From Arbacia lixula (lineage: Eukaryota > Echinodermata > Echinoidea > Arbacioida > Arbaciidae): a stretch of DNA of 64,000 nt. This document shows, piece after piece, positions 11,347-24,379 of the stretch (positions are counted from its first letter, which is position 1; each line of letters begins with the position of its first letter). The stretch lies in the NCBI GenBank assembly GCA_963669155.1, contig OZ022581.1, forward strand, positions 7,277,726-7,341,725, in the 5' to 3' direction. The notes beneath the pieces are model-generated. The model searched no databases, was not told the DNA's origin, and was given only the letters and a program-made list of their open reading frames with translations. Made by a program: the position numbers and the translations under genes.

Positions 11347-12345
11347 CCATGGCCGATGCGTAAACTCTGATCGGAACTATGGGTAGTAGGATCCTCTTAT
11401 TTCCACCGGCCCCTGTGGCATAACTCTCAACCTTCTCAGTTGCAGGTTCACCGACCCCCTCCTGGGCTTGTCGAGGCTGTTCCATCTTGTCCCGATGGAG
11501 GAACTTAGTGTGCTTCCTCTTGCATCCTGGCAAGGAGTACACCCTTTGCACCTGGAAGTTTCTTGATGTGTGCCCCATCTCCAAACAATTGAAGCACAGC
11601 TTGTTCTCCACAACGAGCTTGAATCTTTCTTCAGGCTGCATTTGCTTGAATGCATTACAAGCAAACAGAGTGTGTGACTCCTTACATTTCACACAAACCA
11701 ACGGTGCCGTCTCTTCACCGGACGCCCTGGTAGAAAAGGTACTCCTCCTTGATCTTGGTGCTTTGTTGATCGGTGGGCTGGTTCTAGCGCTCTGCTCCTT
11801 GACAAGCAGCCTTCCAAAGATAGGGTTGTTCTCCTCATCTTCACTTGCCTGGATGAATGAAACCAGATCAAATATATTCGGAAGTCTAGCATCGCGACGA
11901 ATCCCGCCTACCACCGACACCCATTTGCTCCGCAGGTAGAGTGGCAGCCTCTCAACGATCTGCAAGAGAACAGGTTGTGGCGATAAATCACTAGTATACC
12001 CCATAGCGTCCAAAGTCTGGAGACAAACCTGTAATTCATCAGCTACCTCTTGCAGCATTCTCTTATCTCGTCCGGTTATCTTTGGCCCTCCAGTCACCTT
12101 CTGATCCAGGCATCAGTAATCATGAAGGGAGTTCCGAATCGGCCATGAAGAAGTGCCTTTGCTCTCCTGTATCCTTCTGATGGTGGCATAATACTGCATG
12201 ACTGCAAGATCATGCGGGCATCTCCTTCACAATAGTGTAATAGCCAAGTTAGCTTGGCACTATCAGGTATGCCGGTGCAGTCAACAGTGCTCTCAAATGC
12301 CCTCCAAAATTCCCAAAACTTAAGAGGACTTCCATCAAATGTCAT
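11309..12345 (-). pseudogene. BEL/Pao gag: DUF1759-type capsid region and zinc knuckles (broken)
   Basis: 12094-12345 encodes the typical BEL capsid start (FWRAFEST, then KLTWLLHYCEG). The frame shifts at the 4-bp overlap 12094-12097. 11309-12097 continues with LPLYLRSKWV, then two Cys/His clusters (CVKCKESHTLFAC and CFNCLEMGH, followed by a GC...H cluster) that would bind zinc in the nucleocapsid region. The break makes the copy non-functional. Confidence 0.8.
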
Positions 12346-12453
12346 AATCTATGTCTGAGGGACAAATAGTCCCTCCAGCAAATCTCTCTGTTGTTGCTTC
12401 TGGCTGTTGTCAATTATCTGAAGTAGTAAGTCCTGAGTATCCCCTGCCCTTGG

Positions 12454-12902
12454 TCATTCATAAGAACAGGTAACTTCTTCCGTCATCTTGGAGTTATTAC
12501 GAAGCAGGAAATCATCAGGCTTGGCGTGAGCCCCTAGAGGAGATTGGACATCTTCCCACACCTTGGAGTTTTCGGTAGCAAGAAGATGAGGCAGAACATC
12601 ATCAACCTTAGCTTGAGCCCCGTGGAAATCCTTGACATCTGTAGCCAAATGTCCTTCTTCTGCAGAAAGGTATACTTCTGCCTCAGCTTCAGCTATCTTT
12701 ATTCGAGTGTCCATATCAAGCTGAATCTTACGCTGTCTCAGATCCAACTCCTCCCTCTCCAGAGCCAATCTCTGCTTCAACGCTGCAGCGTTGCATTTGC
12801 CTTCAGCCTGACGGACGACGACGTACTCCCGCTCTGACTAGCGGAATCCTCTGGTCGAATCCCATCATCAACGCATGGTGGGCTAGGTTCGGTAGAACTC
12901 AT
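12454..12902 (-). pseudogene. BEL/Pao gag, N-terminal part (frameshifted)
   Basis: A start codon at 12902 opens a Ser-rich segment that soon ends in a stop. The adjacent frame (from about 12780) continues as a charged, coiled-coil-like stretch rich in Glu, Leu and Lys, down to 12454. A frameshift near 12780 separates the two. This is typical of the N-terminal region of BEL/Pao gag. Confidence 0.6.
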
Positions 12903-13136
12903 CGTAGCAGGTAGGCTGTGACCTGTTGTCCAACTGGAAGATGTTGTTGAACTGATGTTGTGACGGTTATCTTAACTGCAAACCCCGACTGCCGACAAAG
13001 TGACAAATGACAAATGACACCCTTTGACAAATGACACCCTTTTGTGATACCGTAATACTGTGATACTGTAACTGACGACCGTTCAACCTTTATAAAGATA
13101 GAACAAATAAAAACCATAATCAGCATTGCTGACATA

Positions 13137-15822
13137 CATTTGCATTTCTAAAAAACATGCAAGGAAAACTTACTTGTAACATTGTTAACAATAAACTACT
13201 TGCCAGAATGGCAAACACGTTCATGGTGAATTAATGACTCTCATTTGCATGTGAATAAAAATTTATGACAACCTCATTTGAATATTCTAGTTGCAAGATC
13301 AAGCCATCCCTTCACCATATATGCTACAATTACTTTGTACATTTGTATGATCATGAGCTACCAACGTGTCTATGGTTACTAAAGCAATTAACCAATTTGT
13401 AAATCACAAATGTTGTCATGGTGATGAGCATTATCAATGGATTCACTTCTCTCTAGAACTTGACATGAAATACCTGACAAACCCCTCTCATTTTGCTCTA
13501 AATGTTCACTTTCTACAATTAAATAAAACTCCCTTTATCTTAATACAAATATCCATTCATATCTGATTGATATCCATCCCAAATAAACATTCACGACCTC
13601 CTCTGTCATGTTATCAGCATCAATCACCAACTTGTTTTCATAACGATTTTAACACATAACACCAAAACATACATGTGGGTTCTTCCACATTGTAAACGTG
13701 GGTAATAATCCTCCAAAATTCCTTTATATACATGCAATCCCTTTAGCTACGTTATCATCATCATCATCAAACAAAAGAGTGATTATCAAGCATTTATCGT
13801 ATGTATTGATTTTCTACTTACAACATTGGGCTGTCTCAGAAATAACAAATCAGCAATCGGGATTCCATATCAAAACATGACAAATTTCATGTTAGTTTGT
13901 AGCTCCGCAGATTTCCATGCTGCCCTCTATGACATTAATTCCTAACGAATCCAAAGTCTCGCTTCTGACGTCATAATGAGATCTACATGCTCTATTCACT
14001 GTTGATTGTGCCCTCTAAGCCTTTTGCTTGATCACATTGTCCTTTAAACTTCTCAAATTACATATCCAAAGCAAAACAAGCTGAGAGATTTTTTCTGGTT
14101 GAAAAACAATAGAATATATAAGAAATTAAAACAATGAAATACATAAGAATTTGTCATCTCAAAGTTTATTCAAATGTTGTTGTTGATTATGCATATGACG
14201 ATGAATATGACTTCTGACTATACATATTTAAGAAAGTTTGACATTCATACCTTGATTTTGAATGAATTACTAATAAATTTGTTAATTATGCATCTAATTT
14301 GCAAAAAATCTATTTACAGAAAATTTAGTATCTTTTCATAAAATAAAACATGCAGCTGGGCTCTAAATATGTTCTTTTATCTTTGTCCGAAATTAGGCTT
14401 CAATGCAACCTTCCGTGGCTGAGATACTGGAGGTGGGGGGGGGGGGGGCTCAAAATGATACCATTTCTAATGAACAATATCAAAATGCTATTAATTAGTG
14501 GAGACATTGTATCTGATCATCTTTTGCTTGAAATTTTGTTACGATAAGAATGAATGTACATTTTAATTTAAAATTATATCATTGCAGTTTGATTTTTACT
14601 TTTGGCATAAAGCTATTGTGTACATCGATCTCACTCTTCTTCCTATAAAGAGATATAAACAAACTTAAGAAGAAAGGTAATCCTGATAAATACATGTATT
14701 AGTTTGTGTTGGATTTCAGCTTGATAATGCTGTGTTATTATCCATTTAATTCACATGATAAGGTTCTTGCATTGTAATTCCATCAATAACTTTTTTTTTA
14801 ATGTATTCAATTTTAAAATGTCATTAAATTAGCAAAATGTATTAATATGCATGCAAATAAATGCATGATAACTCAGAAAGCCCTGATACATGTAGTACTT
14901 CGATCTGTCCAGTTTATTAAGTGAATGTTTTACCTCTTGAGGAAAGCAGAAGATATTTCATCCGTAAACCATGGCTACATGCTCATTCATTTTTCTTATC
15001 AATTTAAAAGAACAATCATCTTATGCACTTTTCTATAGGCCTTCACCTATTATCTGATGTAGGGCTGGATCAATGTAATTTCAAGTTTGTTTTAAAAATT
15101 GCTGTAGAATTCTTTGTTTCTCATTCACAGTACTTATCTTGAGTTAAAACTTGTTTTATTCCTTGTTACGCTCTTATGCAAAGTAATACATGTATTCCAA
15201 AGATTTGCAGACCATTTTCTTTTATCTAATATTCTCCGTGCTTGTATAATATTACGCTTTACACTTTCCCCAAGGTTGCATTTCTTTTAGTGGAATTTAT
15301 TTATTCCAAAATTTATTTAATTTATTTCATAATTCAAATCTAGCATGTATTGTGTTGGCTCATGCACGTTTATCTCAATCATGCTATCAGTAATTCATCA
15401 CTACCGGTATTCTACACTATGTATCTTTCTTGCAATTTCTACATGCTACATTGAATTATATTTGATTGGAATGGTTTCCTAATAAATCATTAAATGATGG
15501 AGAAAAAAAAGGAAAAGAGACTTACAATAACTTGGTGTTTATTGTTTTGTTTGATTGCTTTATATCGAAGCTATGTTTTTTTAAAGTATGTTTATGATTG
15601 CTGTTTCACAAAGCATTTCGCTTGTTTATAAAAAAAAAAAAAAAAAAAGTAAATTACCAGTTCCAACCACGAGAAAATTACAGCAGATCAGCACTTGAAG
15701 AAGCTACATGTTTTTGAATATTGGGACGTTGTCCCGCCTGTGCAACCTAGCCATGGAAACGGAATGAATGTTAATATATTATACGATTTTAAACAATTAT
15801 GAAATACAACCAACACATTTAA
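13137..15822. other. AT-rich intergenic DNA
   Basis: No gene is supported. A G-run near 14436-14448, an A-run at about 15631-15648 and a full CRE-like TGACGTCA near 13967 are the only notable short features. Confidence 0.5.
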
Positions 15823-16324
15823 ACTAAGATGGGTAGTCCAACCTAGAGTTACGTTGGTCTCAGTGGAAGCAGAAACATTAGAGAAAGTTAGAAGTGAAGG
15901 TTTGACGACAATCCATCAAAGGATAAGAAATATGATCTTTTAACATTTTGATTTTTTGACTTCACATGCGAGGTGCTCTCCCTTTTGTTGTTTCCTGTAT
16001 GATTCCATATATTGTTCTTTTTTTGCTTTTTATGAAGGAATATTTCTTCCATATGTGTGTAGAAACGTGTTCCTCATGATGTATCAAATGAATACATGCA
16101 GTTATACTTATCCTTTTGAGAAAATCAACATTTTCAAAAAAAAAAATAGTTCCTGTACCCAACACATGGGAAAGCATCTCGCACGTGATGTCACAAAATC
16201 AAAACTTCAAATAATTGTAACTTTCTATCCTACGACGGATTTTGATCAAACCTTCACCAATATGTTTGTCATGTTTCTGCTTTTATTAAAACCAACTTAA
16301 TTTCAAGGTGGACTATCCCTTTAA
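15823..16324. mobile_element. TTAA-flanked MITE, piggyBac-like
   Basis: The right end reads AAGGTGGACTATCCCTTTAA and the left end is a decayed inverse (GGGTAGTCCAACCT near 15830). Long imperfect inverted arms share GCAGAAACAT, GTGAAGGTTTGA and AAGCATCTCGCACGTGATG (as AGGTGCTCTCCC on the other arm). TTAA at both borders fits piggyBac-type insertion. Related right-arm fragments lie near 25740-25880 and 29790-29850. Confidence 0.6.
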
Positions 16325-16379
16325 AAATGAATAGCTGTATTATGAGTGTGTGTGAGTGTATTGCTTACATTAGTAGAAA

Positions 16380-16660
16380 GGGGAAGGGGGGGGGGGGTCT
16401 AAATTTCTGTAAAGAAAGAGAAATAGAGAGAGGTGTTTCATGTTTATGATACAGTTCATGGACCTAATGATTTTTCCCAAGAAACGAACGTATCAATGAA
16501 TATGATTGCACTATGATACTTTGATAATACTGTGGGGGAAATACAGTGGCGTAGACAGGTTCGTACACCGCGGGGTGGGGGTGGGGGGGGGGGGGGTGGG
16601 CAGGGTTTTCCCCCTAATCTCATGCATAGTTAATGAGGGAAAATAACACACACTAGCGTG

Positions 16661-16692
<32 letters not shown>

Positions 16693-17220
16693 CACACACA
16701 CTACGTCTTGAATGGACAGACATACATCGACAAGATCTACACACCGTGACATACGAATACAGAATGGACTGACACAAAGTATTACATATTGAACGACACT
16801 ACGTATTTATTTATCTCTGAATTTTGCTGTTACACCTTTTCGACAAAAAACAAAACAAAAACCAATATCAACTATGTACACGCAGGTATAGCCTTTAATG
16901 CCTTGATAGGGGATTGTGGCCTATGAATGAAAACAGCCTCTGTGGCCATTTGTGAATAGAACACATAAACAACAAACAAATAACGATGAAACTTTGAACT
17001 ATAATGTCTGTTCATTATAAAGTATAATAAATACACTGTACGTACTATGTTTTTTTTTCATACCTCAAAGAAACAGGCTTAGTATCCATAGATGGATATT
17101 GGCTCGCGGCTCATACCGTCTGAATTGGCTTTCGCTGTGTGAATGCGGATAATGACAATAAACACAATTACAATAATGATGAGGATTATTATTATCATCA
17201 TCATCATCATCATATTATTA

Positions 17221-17251
<31 letters not shown>

Positions 17252-17410
17252 TGTTATCATTATTATTACTACTACTACTACTATTATCATCATTATGACA
17301 TATTTCATTCCCCAAACTTGGGGAGGGGGGAGGGGTGCATGATTGTTCATGCCATCCCCTTCACCACCACCCCCCCCCCTCCCCCCCCCCCCTCCCCCCC
17401 CCCCCCTCCC
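16380..17410. repeat. Microsatellite-rich stretch
   Basis: Contains G-runs (about 16384-16398 and 16572-16600), (CA)n at about 16660-16700, (ATT/ATC)n at about 17180-17300, and C-runs at about 17370-17412. Open frames here are repeat translations. No gene. Confidence 0.75.
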
Positions 17411-17429
17411 CCCGTTGTCTACGCCCGTG

Positions 17430-17845
17430 TCCCAGTGTGTGCATCAAGATCAGCTATGAAATCCCTGCGATGGCTGAACGATTGGCATACTCACAGATGT
17501 TCTTTCATGCAGAGGAAGGCATTGCCTGATTAAAAATACGGCGTATTGTTTAAAACACTTGAATGTCTTGAATTTTTTATGAGGCGGCGGCCTTGACAGA
17601 TCAAAGGAAGTCTATCCGAGCATGGACCTATCATGGATGGACTGCGCTCGGATAGACTTCCTTTGATCTATGATGACCGCCGCCGCATAAAAATTCAAGA
17701 CATTCAGGTGTTTTAAACAATTCGCTGTATTTCTAATTAGACAGTGCCTTCCTCTGAATAACAAAAGAAAATCTGGTTTGAGAAATATATCAACCCTTCA
17801 GCCTTCGCTGGGAGTTCAAAGCTGATTTCTTTACACACAATGGGA
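17430..17845. repeat. Long inverted repeat, arms about 190-200 bp
   Basis: Left arm about 17430-17621, spacer about 17622-17644, right arm about 17645-17845. The inner part is nearly identical (for example AGGAAGTCTATCCGAGC and GCTCGGATAGACTTCCT). The outer parts diverge but still align. Both arms read toward the centre encode a related peptide ending near F-x-x-EEG. It could be a foldback transposon or an inverted duplication of a gene fragment. Confidence 0.7.
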
Positions 17846-17849
17846 ATTA

Positions 17850-20060
17850 GTTTGGGGGTGAGCGAAGGGAAATTTTTATAAAATTGCAGAAAGAATTTGG
17901 TCTGTAACTTTTTCGGACACCTCCAGAGTCCGGACACGAAAGTGAGATTGTTTCCATGGAAGGTGGAACACTTAATAAACGATTTACAAGATATTTGTAA
18001 AGAAATATGATTGCCCAATGTGCTATATGGAGGCATTTCTGTGACATATTTTCTACAGTATTCTCAATTTATCATAAAAACGAAGCAACAATATAATTTG
18101 AAATTCACAGAATCGTATCATAAGATGTACTACTACTGCACATGCACTTCAGTACATGAAGTGGTTCTGAAATCTGCGCATACAGAATGTATTCCTCTAA
18201 ATGCATCCAAAATTTGTCTTGCATATTTGGCGGCGGTCGTCACTGGATCAAAGAACCAAAATCGTAAAATATTTCATTGTGCTATCAATGAACGCGACTG
18301 GTGGAGGAATAAGATTACTCTTCGTGCTGACTCCAGTCCTAACACCTCCCTGATCCGAGCAAAGTTTAACCACATTACGACTGATGAACGGCTTAATGTC
18401 AATCTAGAGGCGACAACTCTGGGAGAAGAGGACCCCCCCTTCTCCGTGTGACCCCGGGTCAACTACTAAGTGTTTAAGACTTTGAACACTTATAAATAAA
18501 ATAATTAGAAATACGTTACAGCTGGAATAAATCTGAAATGTACACATTTTAGATTCAAAGGATGTCAATTTTTTTTTTAGCAAGTTTCGTTATAGGCTAC
18601 TCATAAATTACTATACATTCAGAAAAATTTGGACATCAAAATTTACGTGTATCATAAAATTGATTCAGAACAAAAGAATTTTGTTCTGAATCAGATTTTT
18701 TACCCGCCTCTTCCGAAGAGATTAAAGTTAGTGTCGATTTACCTATGCTCCTGCAAAATGGTACTGAACTGACCTTTACAACCTCACAATGCAAATAGTT
18801 GAAAGTCCCGGCCATTGAGGTCTCACACATCTTTCTGCCAATTGTAATGAAAGGGTTTAACAACAGTGTTCCTCTCATGTTTAATGTAGAAGAAACAAGA
18901 CAGATAAGGAAAATGAGATAAAGTACATCGATAACTACATTATATAGGCCTGCCTGTATTAATTACCCTAAGCTGATTAACAACCAAGGCACAGTATAAC
19001 CATTGGACTCTGATTCTTTTATCGTAGAAAGGAAACTATATTTCAATTTAAGTGAAATTAACGTTTTGAAAGAGTGCAATTTACAATAAAAGGCCTAGCC
19101 TATTCTTCCAACTTGCCAAGCTTACATGTTATTTTAACATTTCGAGCCTGTTAAGGCGGGATCGAGAAATTTCGATATAAAATGGCTTAGTAATCCTAAG
19201 ATATGTTTATTTTCAATAACTCACGTAAACGACATGCATATAGGCCTAAGTACATTGTCCAGTCCGATCCTACGCCCTTTCCGAGGTATATTCTTGAAGC
19301 TATGACAACAGTGTACTTTTTAGCATAGCAACCCGTCGATTCGTTGCTTAATTTCATTATGACGCCTCCAAGTAAGCCTGCGCTGCATACTCATTATAAA
19401 TGCGCAGTAGACTGCGTTTTTCTGAAAGTTTCTCAAGTTGCGCGTGAAAGTCACCTTGACATTGATGCGTACACATGGCAACGTTGCGTTATGTGTACAC
19501 TAACGAATTATCTATTGCTTTTCAACAGTTGGAAGCAATATTTCTTCTGCTTGATTTTGCTTTTTTGATAGTGATTCTCCAGTATTGTAGTATTCCTCTC
19601 AGGTTAGTTTGTATAGTTTGATTCCTTCCACCCGCAGTTCAAACTGTATTGCTTAACTTTCAAGATAAATCAAATAAAATTAGTAAATTACTTGCTATTT
19701 TTCTTGCTGATATGTAACGTGACATAGAATACATGCAATACGCATTGCACTGTAAACGTACACGCTGCTAACTGGACAGCGCCGTTCTGAATAATAGAAA
19801 CAATGATTCGGCCTATTGATGCCGATCTAATGATGATGTGAACTTCGATGAAGCTTAACATTCATTTAAATTATCATCTTCCAAATTTAATATTGTATAA
19901 TTAAGTTCCATCCTATAGGCATATCTTATTTTTACAAGACAAAAAACTTAACAGTTGAAACCTTTTTTGACGCATTTACACCGTGTCTTAACATATATCA
20001 TAGGATGATCTACGATACGTTCTCCCTTGCGAATTCCCTGCGTCGTCAGGCAATTACGAC
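17850..20060. other. Intergenic stretch
   Basis: No gene is supported. A 146-codon open frame at 18011-18451 has no recognisable domain. A compact hairpin (TGATTCAGAACAAAA and its inverse) lies at about 18661-18693. Confidence 0.4.
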
Positions 20061-20064
20061 ACGC

Positions 20065-20092
20065 CGACGTCATGACGTCGTTCGTGACGTCA
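20065..20092. promoter_or_regulatory. CRE-like palindrome cluster upstream of the kinase gene
   Basis: The 16-bp palindrome CGACGTCATGACGTCG (20065-20080) is followed 4 bp later by a consensus CRE, TGACGTCA (20085-20092). It lies about 415 bp before the proposed start codon of the kinase gene. Known for CREB/ATF binding; a promoter role here is inference. Confidence 0.35.
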
Positions 20093-20507
20093 CGACCATG
20101 GGACCCAAGGCCCTGGATGTATGTAAACACCTTGAAACACTTGTGAGAAATTAATAATAGCAACCACACGTGTACGAACTTTCTGAACTATGCCTTATTA
20201 TTGATTTTATTTAGTGACATTCAGATAAACAACAAAGAACGATTTTTGTACAAAAGAAAGTTGTGATATAAGTTAATGCCTATATGCAATACAAAACAAG
20301 AAAATATAAAACATGACACGATTAAGAATTTGAATGAGATCAAATCAAATGTAGGCCTATTATAGTTGTAAATAATCAAACCTCGTAAACTGCTGGGGGA
20401 GAAGAAAAGATTCATATACCAAAATTCAACTGCAGAAAATATAACCAAACAAAAACACTACATTGATAAGAAGAAAAAAATACATGTGTGTTTTCATAAC
20501 TATATAG

Positions 20508-23500
20508 ATGGCTCGTATAAGCTGTTGCTTGACCCCGCCTCGGACAGAAGACCCTGTAGACTCCCCTCTAGCACCAGCCGCCGTCCATCTGACAGGCAAT
20601 CTAATGCTGCAATGCCTGGATCAGAACATGGAGAAAGAACATCTCCAAGAACGGCTGGGGGTAAGTCTATAATAATTTCACTTACTGTTTATGTTTTAAG
20701 TTAACGTTAACAAAGTTAGAGTGATTCCAACATTTTTTGAAATGATCATGGAATCATTGTAGATTTTACACATTGTGAACGTTGGGTAGATTACAAGATG
20801 CACGATTGTCATCGACAAAGTAAGTTGAAGGAAACTTAAAAACTATACTCACGGACATTTCTCTATGAAAAAAAACTTCACAATTCAGGCGCTGGCGAGT
20901 CAGATGGGCGTCGATCCGACGGGCAAGACAAGCGATAAACTTATCACAGACATCGGCGAGCAGTGGGGAGAGTTCGTGAGAGGCACTAGGAACTTGGTGG
21001 AGGAACAGCAACGCCTCAACCACACCGTGCAAGTTAGTACAAATCTCCCATCGGAAATTCAATTATTCAAAGAGACTGTTATAACTTAACTCTATTTTAA
21101 CAATGACATGATAAGGTTTTCATTGACCCTAGTAAATTGTACTTGCAAACCTAATGGAGGGAAGTCAATTTGAATTAGATCGATACAATAATATTGCAAT
21201 AATGATAACAAATAAACCATTTTTAAACATTAAAAATTTCTTATCATCAAGCATTCTCCCATTTTCGAACTCTAGGCTGTTGCCCACCAAGTCGGAGTGC
21301 AGTCATCCAGCAGTGACCCTTACACTCTCCTCACCCTCATGGGTCAGCAGTATGGGACAACTCGACCTGAGCTGACCACTGCCCAGGGGATGATGATGGA
21401 CAGCACGGCTGACACAGAAGACCACCTCCATCCTGATTCCCAGGGGACAGATGCAGCTCAGCCAGGGTGGTATGTATAAATTGGACTATCCATTTATTCA
21501 TTAATTTCTTTTACAGGCAGAATATTATTCTGGAGAATCTGTGGATTTATTGAAATGAATGGCAGAAAGACAAAGAAAGAATCACCAACAATTACCTAAA
21601 AATTTCTCATTACAGAGTACGAAATGATTAATAAAATTTGTTTTGTTTTGCATTAGATTTTTTTCAATACATGAACACTCAAACTAAAAAAGGCTATTTT
21701 ATTCCGTACTAAAATTACTAAATTTTGTGAATGTAATTGTGCTATCATTGTTCACACAGTAGCAGTAACAGCTCGCACCCTCCCGTCCTCCCACCACCCC
21801 ACCCTCATCTGCACACCCCACCCACACCTGTCTGCCACTCTGTCAGTCCTCATGCACCTGTTACCACCCCTCCCCTCCCTTCCCCTCCCTCCCGGAGTAG
21901 CACTGTACCCACAGGGTAAATAAAGCAATCCTAACACTGAGCGATTAAATAAGTAATAAATTTATGGAGGTTCAAACTTAAATAATTTCCAATTCTAGAA
22001 AATTTTGAAAGAACATCTGATATAGAACACTTTTATGCAAAGTTATTTGTGCATACTAAACAGCACAAAGATGTTCTTTGTATAATTTTTCTCTGATTAG
22101 ATTCAAATAACTTCTATACATGTTGCATTGAATTCATTCAATATGTACAAGTTGTTCACATTTTTACAGACCAAACCCAGCCTCTCCAGCTGCCAGTCAG
22201 ACCCTAGTCCAACCTCCAGCAGGACCAGGTCTAACTCCAGCCCAAGCAGCACCAGGACCTAGTCCTTCAGCTGTGGGGGCTGTAGGCGCTGTGGGCAGTG
22301 CCAGTCCTAAGAAACTCACAGTTTGGGACAAGAGTGAGCTCGTGCCCTATGACCCTTCAGGTGAAGATGAAATACTATCACCTTTTGATTAAAAAAAAGA
22401 TAATCTGTATTTTTACTTTACTTGCAATTATTCATCATCAAAAATTCATATTGTTCTTTACAAGAAAAAATATTTTCAAAGCATTTTAAAATGTATAAAT
22501 AGATGTGTTTTTAAAAGAAATGTCTTTCTGGTGTTTCTGATAGGTGCTGAGGTGACTCTAGGCAGTGGTGCGGGGGGAACTGTCTGTCTGTTCCGGCACG
22601 CTTCTTCAGGAACTCCAGTGGCCGTCAAGATGTTCACTTTGCCCTCCAACGTTGAGGACTTGAGACGAAAGCTGGCCGACATACAGCAGGAAGCTAACAC
22701 CCAAGGTCTGCTGGGTAAGTTCATTGAGTGATCATCTAGAATTCTCTGTTCACTTTAAATTATGGAATTTTGTTTGATGAAACATTGCCTTGACAAATTT
22801 CCACCATTAATTTTTAGCTAAAATCCAAAGTATGTTGGTGAAATTGGAAAATACCCTTCACTTACCTTTCTGATCTAAATTAATAACTTTTGTATTTTTT
22901 TAAAATAAATTGTGTTCTTTAGTCTCATCCTTTTCAGACTGATAAAGGTGAATGATTATGCTTTGTCTTTAAGGAGCTAACTTGCAATGCATGGCTTATT
23001 ATAATTTGGATAAGTAGTTGATTGGTTTCATTTTGCCATATTTCATCTGCACTGACCAATGCATAATTTTGTCTTAAAACTTTTCAGGCCAGCATCGTCT
23101 TTTCCCTGAGTATCACGGATGCATTGACTTCTGTGATGGCCACATCGGTATAGTAATGGAGTTCATCGGAGACGCACAGACCGGACAGACTATGCCTCTA
23201 TCGAAGGCTTTACTCGCAGCAGGCTGTCCTGCCCTAACCAGTCGTGAATGGTTTGGCGTGGCATCAGATATCGTCCAGGCTGTACAGCACGTGCATGATA
23301 CAGGTTTCCTCCTTAACGATCTCAAGGAGGACAACGTAATGTTATCCTGCGCGGCCGATGGAACCCTCTGTGCCAAGGTTATCGACTTTGGCTGGGTGTT
23401 ACCGCAGTCCGAGCCACAGGTGTTTGGGTTTGATGATGAGACGAAGTACCGATACGAGCAGAAACTGACTTTCACTCACATCGCCCCTGAGTGTGCCCTG

Positions 23501-23689
23501 TACGACGAAGGTACCTCCACCCGCAGTGATGTCTTCCAGCTGGGGAGGCTGCTCCGGGCCATTGGTGGGCTGGCTAACGACGCTAACCTGTGGACAATTG
23601 GAGACATGTGCTGTCAGCCGGCGGCCATGCTCAGACCTACTATGGATGAGCTGATCCTAGAGCTGGATCGACTTCGACCACTGTATTAA
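20508..23689 (+). CDS. Atypical protein kinase with Pro-rich linker, 536 residues, seven exons
   Basis: Exons: 20508-20660, 20889-21032, 21276-21469, 21760-21915, 22170-22360, 22544-22714, 23088-23689 (TAA). All phases close and the coding length is 1611 nt. Residues 1-163 have no recognised domain (charged, helical, with an EHLQERL-type stretch). Residues about 164-262 are Pro/Ser/Ala-rich and likely disordered. Residues about 280-530 form a kinase domain: glycine loop LGSGAGGTV (285-293), Lys308 in VAVK, catalytic loop NDLKEDN with Asp414 (the HRD motif reads LND), DFG with Asp436, and APE at 469-471. Catalytic residues are kept, so activity is plausible. The short, divergent C-lobe and the LNDLK-type loop resemble expanded RIPK/TKL-like kinases of marine invertebrates, but I cannot assign an orthologue. 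An AG directly before the ATG leaves room for an upstream non-coding exon. Confidence 0.86.
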
Positions 23690-24379
23690 GTATGTCCTGA
23701 TTTGATTTGTACCCTTCATCTAATCAAGCTGTTTTTATAAAGATTAAAATTTTTAAATCAAGTTTGAGTTCATTTTCAAAATATATGCAGGTGAGTACTA
23801 CTTTAATCTTAATAAATAACGTTGTAATGAATTAGATTTAAATTAATTCCACTGAATTGCTCCATACTTTATTCAATCCAGAACCATACTTTGGATTCTA
23901 AAATAATTCCTTGCAAATTATTTTTTAGAAAAAGGGTATAAATCTATTCAGGACATATTTAGTAAAATACTTTGTATATAATCTTTCAATTTTCACAACA
24001 GGCTGTTTTTGTACATATGTTTTAGTTTGTAAATAAGTGTGTGATTTGGAGAGTAAATAGATCTAGGAACTTAACAAAAAAAATACTTGGACAAGAGTCA
24101 ATACATACTTCAAATCATTATTTAAAAGAATGTGCAAATCAATTATGGCTAAATGCTGCTTGAAAGTCTTATCAGACGTATCAATCATACAAAATAAGTT
24201 TAAAATAATATGTAAAAAAAATCATGTCATGCTCTGCTACTTGTAATTCTCCAATCTCCAATGCATGGGGAGTGTGTATCAAGTCAAACATACACTACAA
24301 AGCAAACACTATTATAATTTCTCAGTCTTAATTGTATTCAATTAGCAGGTGAATAGTGTCTCAGTTGGCATTATATGGG

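Larger units (their letters stand above)
10365..13136 (-). mobile_element. Degenerate, internally deleted BEL/Pao LTR retrotransposon
   Basis: Read on the - strand the order is 5' LTR (about 12957-13136, with a TTATAAAG box near 13095), gag with DUF1759-type and zinc-knuckle regions, aspartic protease, and the start of reverse transcriptase. The element then stops abruptly. The inner end of the 5' LTR (12960-13010) recurs almost identically at 10368-10416 as a remnant of the 3' LTR, fused directly to the RT fragment. Most of RT, RNase H and integrase are deleted. At least three frameshifts separate the open segments, so the copy is dead. Exact outer LTR ends and the target duplication could not be fixed. 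Confidence 0.85.

Noticed and set aside
18011..18451. 146-codon open frame in intergenic DNA
   Set aside because: No domain, no supporting splice sites, and it overlaps the edge of an inverted repeat; length alone is not enough.
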